A stretch of 64,000 nucleotides of DNA from Litchfieldia sinesaloumensis (GCF_900156865.1 NZ_LT732529.1:4285823-4349822), one strand, 5' to 3'; shown: positions 9,532 through 17,840, counted from the first letter of the stretch. Made by a program: numbers and translations. Notes: a model not told the origin generated them from the letters alone.

Positions 9532-11061
9532 ATGTCAAATTCCAATAAAAAGGGTTTTATCATGCGTTCTTTAGATGGCATTGAACGTGTGGGGAATAAG
9601 CTGCCACATCCGGTAACATTGTTTGCAATTTTTGCATTAGTTGTACTTGTTCTTTCGGCTCTATTTGCGAAAATGGGCTTAAAAGTAGAAGATCCTCTAA
9701 ATGAAGGGGAATTTATTCACGTTAAAAATCTATTAAACTCTGAGGGAATCGTCTATTTGTTTGATAGTATGGTTACAAACTTTACGGGGTTTGCACCTCT
9801 CGGAACAGTTCTAGTTACCATGTTAGGTATTGGAATTGCAGAGCGTTCTGGTTTAATTAGTGCTGCCTTACGCGGACTAGTTACGTCTGTACCTAAGCAA
9901 CTGATAACAGCAGCGCTTGTGTTTGGTGGTATCATGTCAAGTATGGCCGCTGATGCTGGTTATGTAGTCCTTACTCCACTAGGAGCAGTATTGTTCGCAG
10001 GTTTAGGAAGACATCCTTTAGCTGGTTTAGCAGCAGCATTTGCAGGGGTATCTGGAGGGTTCAGTGCAAACTTACTCTTAACGTCGCTAGATCCATTGTT
10101 AGGTGGCCTAACACAAGATGCAGCAGCCATTCTAAATCCTGAATATGCTGAAACGATAAACTACGCAATGAACTACTACTTCATGTTTGCTTCTGTATTT
10201 GTTTTAACAATTGTTGGTACGTTAGTAACAGAGAAAGTGATTGAACCACGATTAGGTAAATATGAGGGACAAGTTAAGGAAGATGTAGATTACTTAAAAC
10301 CGGAAGAGAAAAAGGGATTATGGGCAGCATTGTTTGTGTTTATCGCTACGGCTGCTGTGATGGCTCTTCTAGTCATTCCTGAATGGGGACCATTACGTGG
10401 GGGAGAAGAGAATATTATCGATGCACCGTTCTTCCACTCGCTAGTTCCAATTATTCTTATTATGTTCTTTATTCCTGGATTCGTTTATGGGAAAATCACT
10501 AAATCGATTAAAAATGATAAAGATGTTGCAAATCAGTTATCTGAAACAATGGCGACAATGGGATCATATATTGTCCTAGCATTTGTGGCAGCTCAATTTG
10601 TTGCATACTTTAGTGAATCTAAATTAGGGCTAGTGTTAGCTGTAAACGGTGCTGAATTCCTTGAAGCAACAGGATTTAAGGGGATTCCACTTATTCTAGC
10701 ATTTATTCTTGTATCAGGATTCATCAATCTATTTATCGGTAGTGCATCTGCAAAATGGGCAATCATGGCGCCGGTATTCGTTCCGATTATGATGAACCTA
10801 GGGTATTCACCAGAGTTAACACAACTCGTGTACCGAATTGCTGATTCAACAACGAATGTTATCTCACCTCTAATGCCTTATTTCGCAATCGTTATTGCGT
10901 TTGCGCAAAAGTATGATAAAAAGGTTGGTATCGGTACTTTAATTTCCACAATGCTTCCATATTCAATTGCATTTACAGTGGTATGGGTGCTCATGTTAAT
11001 TATCTGGATGCTAACAGGTGTAGATATCGGACCAGGTTCTCCGATACATTATAATCAATAA
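9532..11061 (+). CDS. AbgT family transporter
   Basis: A 509-residue integral membrane protein of the AbgT family (p-aminobenzoyl-glutamate uptake in E. coli; some members export sulfonamides). About a dozen hydrophobic segments are visible. Family features include the N-terminal DGIERVGNKLPHP, the first reentrant region around GFSANLLLTSLDP, and the second around FIGSASAKWAIMAPVFVPIM with the following DSTTNVISPLMPYF. Start ATG follows GGGAAGG. It appears monocistronic: a terminator precedes it and another follows. No folate or peptidase gene is beside it, so the substrate is open. Confidence 0.9.
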   Translation: MSNSNKKGFIMRSLDGIERVGNKLPHPVTLFAIFALVVLVLSALFAKMGLKVEDPLNEGEFIHVKNLLNSEGIVYLFDSMVTNFTGFAPLGTVLVTMLGIGIAERSGLISAALRGLVTSVPKQLITAALVFGGIMSSMAADAGYVVLTPLGAVLFAGLGRHPLAGLAAAFAGVSGGFSANLLLTSLDPLLGGLTQDAAAILNPEYAETINYAMNYYFMFASVFVLTIVGTLVTEKVIEPRLGKYEGQVKEDVDYLKPEEKKGLWAALFVFIATAAVMALLVIPEWGPLRGGEENIIDAPFFHSLVPIILIMFFIPGFVYGKITKSIKNDKDVANQLSETMATMGSYIVLAFVAAQFVAYFSESKLGLVLAVNGAEFLEATGFKGIPLILAFILVSGFINLFIGSASAKWAIMAPVFVPIMMNLGYSPELTQLVYRIADSTTNVISPLMPYFAIVIAFAQKYDKKVGIGTLISTMLPYSIAFTVVWVLMLIIWMLTGVDIGPGSPIHYNQ

Positions 11062-11080
11062 AAAATGATTGAAACTTTTT

Positions 11081-11111
11081 GGCTCAGTTCTTGAACTGGG
11101 CCATTTTTTTT
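11081..11111 (+). terminator. Terminator of the AbgT gene
   Basis: GGCTCAGTTC / GAACTGGGCC with a 2-base loop followed by a run of T. Confidence 0.9.
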
Positions 11112-11135
11112 AAAAAAGTAAAAATATATATATCC

Positions 11136-11179
11136 AAAAAAAGTGGTGTACGTAGGATCAAATCCAAATACACCACTTT
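11136..11179 (-). terminator. Terminator of the HxlR-family gene
   Basis: AAAGTGGTGTA and TACACCACTTT form an 11-bp stem; on the minus strand the stem is followed by a run of T (the A-run at 11136-11142). It lies 20 bases after the stop of the minus-strand regulator gene. Confidence 0.85.
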
Positions 11180-11198
11180 GATTTTTATATATATTAAT

Positions 11199-11516
11199 CT
11201 ATTTGTTGGGCTCTATCCAATTTTGAGACCATTGTTCAATATCTCTAATAATAGGCTCGATAGATCTACCTTTTTCCGTTAATGAGTATTCAATGATAAC
11301 GGGTGTTTCTGGAATGACCTCACGTTTCACTATTTTTTGTTCCTCTAAATCCTTTAAGCGATCAGATAGAACTTTCCCACTTATACCAATCGCAGACTGA
11401 ATTTCACTAAAACGTTGTGTTCCTAACAATAATTGATATATGACTAATGCTGTCCATTTTTGACTTAGCAATGAGATGGCTTTTTCAAACCTTGGGCAAA
11501 TCGTTGTTTGTTTCAT
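11199..11516 (-). CDS. HxlR-family redox-sensing repressor, CatR/YodB-like
   Basis: A 105-residue winged-helix regulator of the HxlR (DUF24) family. From the ATG at 11516, chosen because AGGAGAGGTGA lies just upstream, the protein starts MKQTTIC, putting a single conserved cysteine at position 7. In B. subtilis YodB and CatR, Cys7 is the residue oxidised or alkylated by quinones and diamide. The HTH (LLLGTQRFSEIQSAIGISGKVLSDRLKDLEEQ) and wing (IEYSLTEKGRS) are complete. It is divergent from the catE homologue, exactly the target of CatR/YodB in B. subtilis, and palindromes lie in the shared upstream region. It most likely represses catE and itself until quinone or catechol stress. Confidence 0.87.
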   Translation of the reverse strand: MKQTTICPRFEKAISLLSQKWTALVIYQLLLGTQRFSEIQSAIGISGKVLSDRLKDLEEQKIVKREVIPETPVIIEYSLTEKGRSIEPIIRDIEQWSQNWIEPNK

Positions 11517-11555
11517 TTTCTTCACCTCTCCTGTTTTATAATATAACATATTTTA

Positions 11556-11570
11556 TTAGTAACTAACTAA
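11556..11570. promoter_or_regulatory. TTAGT-N5-ACTAA palindrome, candidate operator
   Basis: TTAGTAACTAACTAA sits 40 bases upstream of the HxlR-type regulator start and shares the TAGTAACTAA core with the palindrome at 11612-11632. Candidate autoregulatory site. Confidence 0.5.
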
Positions 11571-11585
11571 CAAAAATTAGGTAAC

Positions 11586-11632
11586 TTGACAACACGTTAT
11601 TTTAATAGTAAAGTTACTTACATTAAGTAACT
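11586..11632 (+). promoter_or_regulatory. catE promoter with overlapping 9-bp operator palindrome
   Basis: TTGACA (11586-11591), 17-base spacer, TAAAGT (11609-11614) form a sigma-A type promoter. AGTTACTTA-CAT-TAAGTAACT, a perfect inverted repeat, spans 11612-11632 and covers the start-site region, a typical repressor position. YodB/CatR sites in B. subtilis are rich in TTACTTACTAA-like sequence, from memory. Confidence 0.65.
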
Positions 11633-11727
11633 AAGTTATTTTAAAGAGAAAACAATAAGATACAAATTTTGAACTGGGCATAATAGCAGTATTGTATTTA
11701 CTTAATTGAATTAGTAGGGGGATTACA

Positions 11728-12579
11728 ATGGGATATCACAGTAAACCAACAACATTTGTCGGCCATGTCAGTATTAAAGTAGAGGACTTAAATAGATCGT
11801 TACAGTTTTACAAAGAAATTATTGGATTTGATATTTTAGAACAAACCACATCAACAGCAAGGCTTACTACAGATGGTAAAACAAGCATTTTATCACTGGA
11901 ACAACCTGAAGATGTAAGACCAAAAGAAGCTAGAACGACGGGTCTGTATCACTTTGCTTTACTTTTACCTCAAAAGTCAGATCTAGCTAATATCGTCATT
12001 CATCTGGTAAATAAGGGTATTCGTTTCGGATCATCCGACCATCTTGTTAGCGAAGCATTGTATTTGAATGATCCTGACGGTAACCAAATTGAAATTTATA
12101 CCGATCGAGATCCTTCAAAATGGAGATGGGATGGCGAAGAAGTGGCAATGACAGTCGACCCATTAGATTTTGATACGCTTTTAAAAAGTGCTAATCCTGA
12201 TACTGGGTGGAAGGGTCTTCCAAATGGGACAGTAATGGGACATATTCATTTACATGTTGCAGAACTAAAAAAGACAGAAGAGTTTTATGTAAAGGGATTA
12301 GGATTTGATGTTGTCAATCGTTATGGAACACAAGCCTTATTCCTTTCAAAAGGAAAGTACCATCATCATATTGGAGTGAATACTTGGAATGGAGTCGGAG
12401 CTCCTAAGCCAGCTGAAAATAGTGTCGGTTTGCAGTCATTTACACTAGTACTTCCGGATGAGAAAGCGATTGAACAGACAATTGCTAGCTTAGAACAAAT
12501 CGAAGTGCCTGTTACAGAAGAAAACGGTAAAATTTTCACTTATGATCCATCTGGAAATCGGATTGAATTAGCTGTTTAA
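11728..12579 (+). CDS. catE: Catechol-2,3-dioxygenase, two-domain VOC protein
   Basis: Ring-cleaving, metal-dependent dioxygenase that opens catechol between C2 and C3 (extradiol). The 283 residues form two vicinal-oxygen-chelate modules, about 8-125 and 165-283. Metal ligands are expected at GHIHLHV (second module, His near 172), YHHHIG and the late Glu in NRIELAV. It aligns by eye over the full length with B. subtilis CatE, sharing FAxLLP, SEALYLxDPDGNxIE and GHIHLHV. GGGGGATTAC precedes the ATG. The upstream palindrome and divergent HxlR repressor indicate induction by catechol or quinones. A DoxX gene lies 1.3 kb away and may be a counterpart of catD, but has its own promoter region. Confidence 0.88.
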   Translation: MGYHSKPTTFVGHVSIKVEDLNRSLQFYKEIIGFDILEQTTSTARLTTDGKTSILSLEQPEDVRPKEARTTGLYHFALLLPQKSDLANIVIHLVNKGIRFGSSDHLVSEALYLNDPDGNQIEIYTDRDPSKWRWDGEEVAMTVDPLDFDTLLKSANPDTGWKGLPNGTVMGHIHLHVAELKKTEEFYVKGLGFDVVNRYGTQALFLSKGKYHHHIGVNTWNGVGAPKPAENSVGLQSFTLVLPDEKAIEQTIASLEQIEVPVTEENGKIFTYDPSGNRIELAV

Positions 12580-12595
12580 GTAAGGAGGAATAGGC

Positions 12596-13654
12596 TTGTC
12601 TACATTAAAACAGAATGGTATTGAGGTAGGTATATATACACTAGCAGATATAGGCCCGAACCCCCTAACAGGAAAAACGATTAGTCCAAAGGAGAGAATG
12701 GATAACATCATTGAGGCAGCAAAACTGGCTGATGAAGCTGGACTAGATATATTCGGGGTCGGGGAGCATCATCGATTAGATTATGCTGTTTCCTCTCCGG
12801 CTGTTGTATTATCAGCCATTGCTGCGCTGACAGAGCGTATTAAGTTAACAAGTACGACAAGTGTTTTAAGCACGCTTGACCCTGTTCGGTTATTTGAAGA
12901 CTTCGCTACACTAGATTTAATCTCAGGTGGACGTGCAGAGATATTAGCTGGTCGAGGTGCATTTGTTGAATCATTTCCACTCTTTGGCTATAGCACAAAT
13001 GATTATAATGAATTGTTTAGTGAGCATATGGATTTGTTATTGCAACTAAATGAAAATGAGATTGTTACTTGGAATGGAAAATTCCGTTCTTCGCTTAAAA
13101 ATGCAGAAATTGCTCCTCGTCCTGTGCAAAAGCAACTACCCATTTGGATTGGAGTAGGTGGTACACCTGAGAGTGCTGCGCGAGCAGGGAGGTTAGGAGT
13201 CGGCATGGCCTTAGCGATACTTGGTGGAGATCTAAAGAGATTTAAACCATTAGTGGATATCTACCGAGGTGCAGGGGTGGAAGCTGGTCATTCTCCAGAA
13301 GAATTAAACATCGGTGTAACGGGACATACGTATCTTGCTGAAACGACAGAAAAAGCAAAGGATGAATTTTATCCTTACTACTCAAATTATTGGTATTATG
13401 TTAATCGTCAACGGGGATTGGGGACGAGAATGTCAAGAAACGATTTTGAACAATTAGCAAGTCCACAAAATGCCTTATTTGTTGGAAGTCCAGAACTTAT
13501 TGTGGAGAAGATCCTTCGCCAACATGAATTGTTTGGACATAGCCGTTTCTTAGCACAAATTGATATTGGTGGAATTCCATTCGATAGAGTCGCAAGAAAT
13601 ATAGAATTACTAGCAACTGAGGTTATACCTGCATTAAAGAAGGCGTTTAGTTGA
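12596..13654 (+). CDS. LLM-class flavin-dependent oxidoreductase (luciferase-like)
   Basis: A 352-residue TIM-barrel monooxygenase of the bacterial-luciferase class. Visible: N-terminal EVGIYTLADIGPNP, the FMN-site stretch DIFGVGEHHRLDYAVSSPAV, SGGRAEILAGRGAF and IWIGVGGTPESAARAG. The start is TTG at 12596, six bases after AAGGAGGAA; no nearer ATG exists. It follows catE by 17 bases and shares its terminator, so the two are an operon. It may act on an aromatic or quinone-derived compound, but the substrate is unknown. Confidence 0.85.
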   Translation: MSTLKQNGIEVGIYTLADIGPNPLTGKTISPKERMDNIIEAAKLADEAGLDIFGVGEHHRLDYAVSSPAVVLSAIAALTERIKLTSTTSVLSTLDPVRLFEDFATLDLISGGRAEILAGRGAFVESFPLFGYSTNDYNELFSEHMDLLLQLNENEIVTWNGKFRSSLKNAEIAPRPVQKQLPIWIGVGGTPESAARAGRLGVGMALAILGGDLKRFKPLVDIYRGAGVEAGHSPEELNIGVTGHTYLAETTEKAKDEFYPYYSNYWYYVNRQRGLGTRMSRNDFEQLASPQNALFVGSPELIVEKILRQHELFGHSRFLAQIDIGGIPFDRVARNIELLATEVIPALKKAFS

Positions 13655-13678
13655 AAAATTCAAGTCTAAATATTAAAG

Positions 13679-13718
13679 TAGGCAACTGCCCCATAGTGGG
13701 AAGTTGCCTATTTTATTT
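13679..13718 (+). terminator. Terminator of the catE operon
   Basis: TAGGCAACTGCCC pairs with GGGAAGTTGCCTA (one bulge) around a CATAGT loop, then TTTTATTTTTT. Confidence 0.88.
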
Positions 13719-13760
13719 TTTACTAAATCATAGGCCCATTGATTATTTAAAACTAAAAAA

Positions 13761-13776
13761 TTTGACCTGGGTCAAA
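13761..13776. promoter_or_regulatory. TTTGACCTGGGTCAAA palindrome upstream of DoxX
   Basis: A 16-base near-palindrome (arms TTTGACC / GGTCAAA) 110 bases before the DoxX start. It matches 15 of 16 bases of the site at 50445-50460 upstream of the CuA lipoprotein gene. The TTGAC-N4-GTCAA shape suits a CRP/FNR-superfamily regulator; this is inference. Confidence 0.6.
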
Positions 13777-13849
13777 TTAAAAATTACAAGAGGGCCTTAA
13801 AATGAGAGTAACAAGAAGAGATGAAGTGTAGCACATCTTTAGTAGTGAT

Positions 13850-13865
13850 TGTGAAAAAATTCACA
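13850..13865. promoter_or_regulatory. Consensus FNR/CRP-like box TGTGA-N6-TCACA
   Basis: TGTGA AAAAAT TCACA, an exact match to the TGTGA-N6-TCACA box used by Bacillus Fnr, ends 20 bases before the DoxX start codon. So close to the start it would more likely block than activate, or it may be fortuitous. Confidence 0.45.
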
Positions 13866-13885
13866 TTAAAAAGGAGAGATTATTA

Positions 13886-14380
13886 ATGATTAAACTTATA
13901 CAGGGTAAAAAAATGGCCATTGTATGGACAATAGTGCGTGTTTGGTTAGGACTTCAATGGATAGAAGCGGGTTATCTAAAGATTAAACATGGATTTGATG
14001 CAGGTGGATTTATTCAGGCAGCCGCCGATTCACCTTCAGTTCTAAGTTGGTATGCTAGCTTCCTTAAAAAAGTTGCGTTACCCAATATAGAGCTCTTCAA
14101 CATTCTTGTCCCTTGGGGAGAATTCCTTGTTGGCTTAGGATTAATTGTAGGACTAGCAACAATCCCGGCATTGATTGCGGGTGCCTTCATGAATGTTAAT
14201 TTTATAATGGCAGGGGTAGGATTAAATAGCCTCGATATGAAGCTCTTCGTAGTGGCAATGATTCTACTATTAGTTGGAGCGGGAAGGCATTACTACGGAC
14301 TCGACAGATTTGCTATACGCTATATAAAAGCACTCGGAACTAAAAATGATACTGTTAATGAAATAAACGTTTCTGCTTAA
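13886..14380 (+). CDS. DoxX/DoxD-like membrane protein
   Basis: A 164-residue membrane protein of the DoxX superfamily (small subunit of thiosulfate:quinone oxidoreductase and relatives). It has four hydrophobic segments, with the family features LGLQWIEAGYLKI at the first segment, WGEFLVGLGLIVGL in the second, FMNVNFIMAGVG and the terminal GRHYYGLDRF. AAAGGAG precedes the ATG. Two palindromes upstream suggest redox or oxygen control. It follows the catE operon but is separated by a terminator. CatD of B. subtilis is also DoxX-type, so a role in quinone detoxification is possible; thiosulfate oxidation is not supported by neighbours. Confidence 0.8.
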   Translation: MIKLIQGKKMAIVWTIVRVWLGLQWIEAGYLKIKHGFDAGGFIQAAADSPSVLSWYASFLKKVALPNIELFNILVPWGEFLVGLGLIVGLATIPALIAGAFMNVNFIMAGVGLNSLDMKLFVVAMILLLVGAGRHYYGLDRFAIRYIKALGTKNDTVNEINVSA

Positions 14381-14448
14381 AAGAAAATACACATAAAGTT
14401 TGACCTCAAGCTTTCGCATGCATTTCTGTGGGGCGCCAGTAAAATGGG

Positions 14449-14916
14449 ATGCGCAAAATCCATTAAGTGGAAATAATCTCCTATAAAACGGCTGGGATTT
14501 CAATATATTTCCACATCCGCATCATTTCTAAGCAACAATATGATAAAAGCATGCGCAAATAGAAATGCGCATGTTATTAGGTGAGTAGACCATAAAGAAC
14601 CATGCGCAAAACCCACAAAGTGGAAATAAACCCCTATAAAACGGCTGGAATTTCAATATTCTTCCATATGCACATCGATTCTAAGCATCAATACGATAAA
14701 AGCATGCGCAAATAGAAAAGTGTTCTTAGATAAGTAGACCGTAAAGAACCATGCGCAAAATCCATTAAGTGGAAATAATCTCCTATAAAACGGCTGGGAT
14801 TTCAATATATTTCCACCTGCACATCAATTCTAAGCATCAATACGATAAAAGCATGCGCAAATAGAAATGCACATGTTTTTAGGTGGGTAGACCGTAAAGA
14901 ATCATGCGCAAAACCC
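14449..14916. repeat. Three-copy 149-153 bp tandem repeat
   Basis: Units at 14449-14601, 14602-14750 and 14751-14903, followed by the first 13 bases of a fourth. Each begins ATGCGCAAAA, contains AAGTGGAAATAA, CTATAAAACGGCTGG, a TTTCCA element able to pair with GTGGAAA, then GATAAAAGCATGCGCAAATAG and GTAGACC.TAAAGAA. Units 1 and 3 resemble each other most. CATGCGCA...TGCGCATG forms a perfect hairpin in unit 1, is imperfect in unit 3 and lost in unit 2. No open frame covers it. It fills most of the 14381-15118 gap. Confidence 0.88.
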
Positions 14917-14998
14917 TAAATTAGTAAAACGCACCTGTTAGTACCTGGCACGGAGACATCACTATATAAAGAAAAACACTTTCTCACTATAATAAAAG

Positions 14999-15028
14999 AA
15001 AATTCAATCAAACGCTTGATTGAATTTT
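14999..15028. repeat. 13-bp perfect palindrome AAAATTCAATCAA / TTGATTGAATTTT
   Basis: Arms of 13 bases flank ACGC. A half copy (TTTGATTGAATTTTTG) follows at about 15068. The site lies between two gene 3' ends (DoxX and the deacetylase), so it may be a low-GC bidirectional terminator; it also looks like an operator left behind by a lost gene. Confidence 0.5.
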
Positions 15029-15118
15029 GGAAACGGCTATTCCAAAAGGTTTACAAGCTAAACAAATGTTTGATTGAATTTTTGTTCGTATTCCAATTGC
15101 ATATCTTACGATAACACT

Positions 15119-15883
15119 CTATTCTAAAAATGGAACTGTAATTATTTCTGAGAGTGTAACAAGTTCTGCTTCTTTTTCGTACTCAGGAATATAGGTTTTT
15201 AAGGCACTGACGACACGATCTCCAGTAATCCCAACATGTCCAATCGCTATGATTTGTTCATGCTTTTGTAATTGTTTTGTTATTTTAGACGCTTGACGAT
15301 AGATATGAGTTTCAGAATATACGTGGTCAAAAAATATATCGTTTTCTAAATATGGAACAGATAATTCTTTTGCAAGTTTGGGGATGACACTTTTTCTGGC
15401 TGTTTTACTATCGAGATAATAGAGGTTACGTTCCTTGCAAACCTCAAGAATAATCCTCATGATTCGTTTATCTTCGGTTACTTTGGAGCCCATATGATGA
15501 TTCATTCCCACGGCATATGGAACATTATCAATCGCACTTTCAATCCTCTTCCTAACTTCTTTATCACTTAGATCAGAAGTAATTGCCCCAGGCCCTAACC
15601 AGCTTTTTTTACCATGCTTTGGTTCCATAGGTACATGAACGATCACCTCATGCCCTTTCGCATGTGCTAATTTAGCATCCTGTTCTGTTGTAGGTAAGAA
15701 GGGCATTACAGCTACAGTAAGTGGTATCGGTAATTCTAGTATCTCTTCAGTACCATCCATATCATTACCGAAATCATCAATCACGATGGCAAGGACTTTT
15801 TTCGAATCCTTTATTTCTGTGGCATGACTTTCGGTTGTGAAACTAAACAAGAGTAGAATGAGTGTAAGAAGTTTTAATTTCAT
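15119..15883 (-). CDS. Secreted divergent polysaccharide deacetylase family protein (YibQ-like)
   Basis: A 254-residue protein with a signal peptide (MKLKLLTLILLLFSFTTESHA) and the divergent deacetylase fold: VLAIVIDDFGND, PLTVAVMPF, HAKGHEVIVHVPMEPK and NHHMGSKVT, with GHVG near the C-terminus. The DD and the histidines occupy the positions of NodB metal ligands. Enzyme activity for this branch (PF04748) has not been clearly shown, to my knowledge. It is probably exported and cell-wall related. It is divergent from the persulfide locus and has its own upstream region with a GGAG site. Confidence 0.82.
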   Translation of the reverse strand: MKLKLLTLILLLFSFTTESHATEIKDSKKVLAIVIDDFGNDMDGTEEILELPIPLTVAVMPFLPTTEQDAKLAHAKGHEVIVHVPMEPKHGKKSWLGPGAITSDLSDKEVRKRIESAIDNVPYAVGMNHHMGSKVTEDKRIMRIILEVCKERNLYYLDSKTARKSVIPKLAKELSVPYLENDIFFDHVYSETHIYRQASKITKQLQKHEQIIAIGHVGITGDRVVSALKTYIPEYEKEAELVTLSEIITVPFLE

Positions 15884-15967
15884 TGTGAACTCCTTTTTCT
15901 TTTAAGGTCTCACAAAAATGACCTTTTCATTCGGAAATAGGATACACACGGCGTAAAATGTATAACA

Positions 15968-15996
15968 TTGACTTTTTACCCCACGGGGTATAAAAT
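15968..15996 (+). promoter_or_regulatory. Promoter with CsoR/CstR-type operator in the spacer
   Basis: TTGACT (15968-15973) and TAAAAT (15991-15996) are 17 bases apart, and the palindrome TACCCC-AC-GGGGTA (15977-15990) fills the spacer exactly. GC-rich boxes flanked by TA are the hallmark of CsoR/CstR operators. It drives the CoA-disulfide reductase-rhodanese gene. Confidence 0.8.
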
Positions 15997-16041
15997 TACA
16001 CATGTAGTGATATTTCAAACAAACTTTTTAAAATCAAATAA

Positions 16042-16057
16042 ATACCCATATGGGTAT
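16042..16057. promoter_or_regulatory. Second CstR-type palindrome ATACCC-ATAT-GGGTAT
   Basis: A perfect 16-base palindrome 66 bases before the reductase start and 52 bases after the first operator. S. aureus cst operons also carry paired sites, from memory. Confidence 0.65.
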
Positions 16058-16122
16058 GAACAAAATTGTTAAAAATTGAAATTTAGGACAGATATAATAA
16101 AAGAAGAATTGGAGGGTTTTCT

Positions 16123-17817
16123 ATGTCAAAGAAGGTAGTAGTTGTCGGTGGGGTCGCAGGTGGTGCATCAGTTGCAGCAAGGGTAAGGCGATTAGATGAG
16201 AATGCAGAGGTAATTATGTTTGAAAAGGGTCCTCATGTTTCGTTTTCCAACTGTTCATTGCCCTATCATTTAAGTGGGATTGTTGAAGATAGTGAGAAAC
16301 TTGTCTTAATGTCCCCTGAAATGTTTAAAAATAGATACAATATTGAAGCGAGAGTCCATCAAGAGGTTATCAAAATTAACCGTGAGCTGAAAACAATAAC
16401 GGTTAAGGATTGGGTAACAAATAATACCTATGAAGAATCATATGATAAATTAGTACTCTCACCAGGTGCTACACCAATTCGTCCCAACATAGAGGGAATC
16501 AATAATTCGAATGTCTTTACAGTACGTAATGTAGCTGATATTGAGAGAATTAATTCATATATTAAACAAAATGGTATTAAGGATGTAGCAGTTATTGGTG
16601 GAGGTTATATTGGGGTAGAGGTTGCGGAAAATCTGAAATTAGCTGATTATAATGTAACTTTGGTTGAGTTTGCGGATCAAGTTATGGCTCCTTTTGATTA
16701 TGATATGGCACAAATCCTTCATAAAGAAATGATGGACCATGGTCTAAACCTTATTGTTAATGATGGATTAGCCAAAATTGAGGATGGATTTGTCACAACA
16801 AATTCAGGTAAGAAAATCGATGCACAGGCGGTCGTTTTAGCTATAGGTGTAAAACCTGAGACAAGCATAGCGGCGGAGGCGGGTCTGGAAGTTGGTGAGA
16901 CTGGTGCGATTAAAGTAGATCATAACTACTTAACAAATGATAAAAGTATTTATGCGGTTGGTGATGCGATTGAGGTGTACCATCGCTTATTACACAAGCC
17001 AACTAGATTAGCTTTAGCAGGTCCTGCCCAAAAGCAAGCAAGGGCAGCTGCCGACCATATGTATGGTATACCTAGTAGAAATTTAGGTGTCATAGGATCA
17101 TCATCGATTCATCTCTTTGATCTAAATGCAGCTTCGACTGGACTCAATGCTAGAGTAGCAGAGCAGGCAGGAATGAACTATGATTATGTGTATTTAATGC
17201 CAGGGGATAAAGTAGGATTGATGCCAAACAGTAATCCCATGCATTTTAAGTTGATCTATGAATATCCGACAGGACGGATTCTAGGTGCTCAAGCAATTGG
17301 AAAAGGAAATGTAGATAAACGAATTGATGTCATAGCTACAATGATTACGATGAATGGAACACTAGAGGACCTAAAAGATCTTGAATTGACTTATTCACCA
17401 ATGCTAGGAACTGCGAAAGATGTAGTAAATCATGCGGCTTTGGTCGGTTTAAATTTACTTCAGGGAAGGTATAAAGAAGTGAAGGTCTCTCAAGTTCGTG
17501 ACTTAGTAGAAAATCACGCGTTCATAATTGATGCTCGTGAAAAAGGTGAATATAAGGCAGGGCATTTTAAAAATGCAGTTAACATTCCATTAAGTGAATT
17601 TAGGAATAGACTCGATGAAATTCCAAGCGACCAGCCTGTATATATTCACTGTCGATCAGGTCAAAGAAGCTATAATATGGTGATGGCCCTGCAACATCTA
17701 GGGTATGAGAATGTCTACAATATCTCTGGATCTTATTTAGGGGTTAACCTTTATGAATACTTCAATGATGTTGTAACAGGTAGAGAAAAAATTGTAACGG
17801 AATATAATTTTAAATAA
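16123..17817 (+). CDS. CoA-disulfide reductase / NADH-dependent persulfide reductase fused to rhodanese
   Basis: A 564-residue flavoprotein that reduces CoA disulfide, CoA persulfide or polysulfide in the cytoplasm. The N-terminal pyridine nucleotide-disulfide oxidoreductase part (1-450) has the FAD loop VVGGVAGGAS, the single redox cysteine of the CoADR type at residue 44 (FSNCSLPYHLSG), the NADH loop VIGGGYIGVEVAE and the second FAD motif IYAVGDAIE. The C-terminal rhodanese domain (about 465-555) has the active loop HCRSGQR with Cys510. Bacillus anthracis CoADR-RHD and Shewanella Npsr share this layout. Its promoter carries CstR-like palindromes and cstR is downstream, which indicates induction by sulfane sulfur. 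Confidence 0.92.
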   Translation: MSKKVVVVGGVAGGASVAARVRRLDENAEVIMFEKGPHVSFSNCSLPYHLSGIVEDSEKLVLMSPEMFKNRYNIEARVHQEVIKINRELKTITVKDWVTNNTYEESYDKLVLSPGATPIRPNIEGINNSNVFTVRNVADIERINSYIKQNGIKDVAVIGGGYIGVEVAENLKLADYNVTLVEFADQVMAPFDYDMAQILHKEMMDHGLNLIVNDGLAKIEDGFVTTNSGKKIDAQAVVLAIGVKPETSIAAEAGLEVGETGAIKVDHNYLTNDKSIYAVGDAIEVYHRLLHKPTRLALAGPAQKQARAAADHMYGIPSRNLGVIGSSSIHLFDLNAASTGLNARVAEQAGMNYDYVYLMPGDKVGLMPNSNPMHFKLIYEYPTGRILGAQAIGKGNVDKRIDVIATMITMNGTLEDLKDLELTYSPMLGTAKDVVNHAALVGLNLLQGRYKEVKVSQVRDLVENHAFIIDAREKGEYKAGHFKNAVNIPLSEFRNRLDEIPSDQPVYIHCRSGQRSYNMVMALQHLGYENVYNISGSYLGVNLYEYFNDVVTGREKIVTEYNFK

Positions 17818-17840
17818 ATTTTATAAATGGAGCAAAAATA

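Noticed and set aside
11079..11282. 67-codon frame after the AbgT gene
   Set aside because: It spans two terminators and overlaps the HxlR gene on the other strand.
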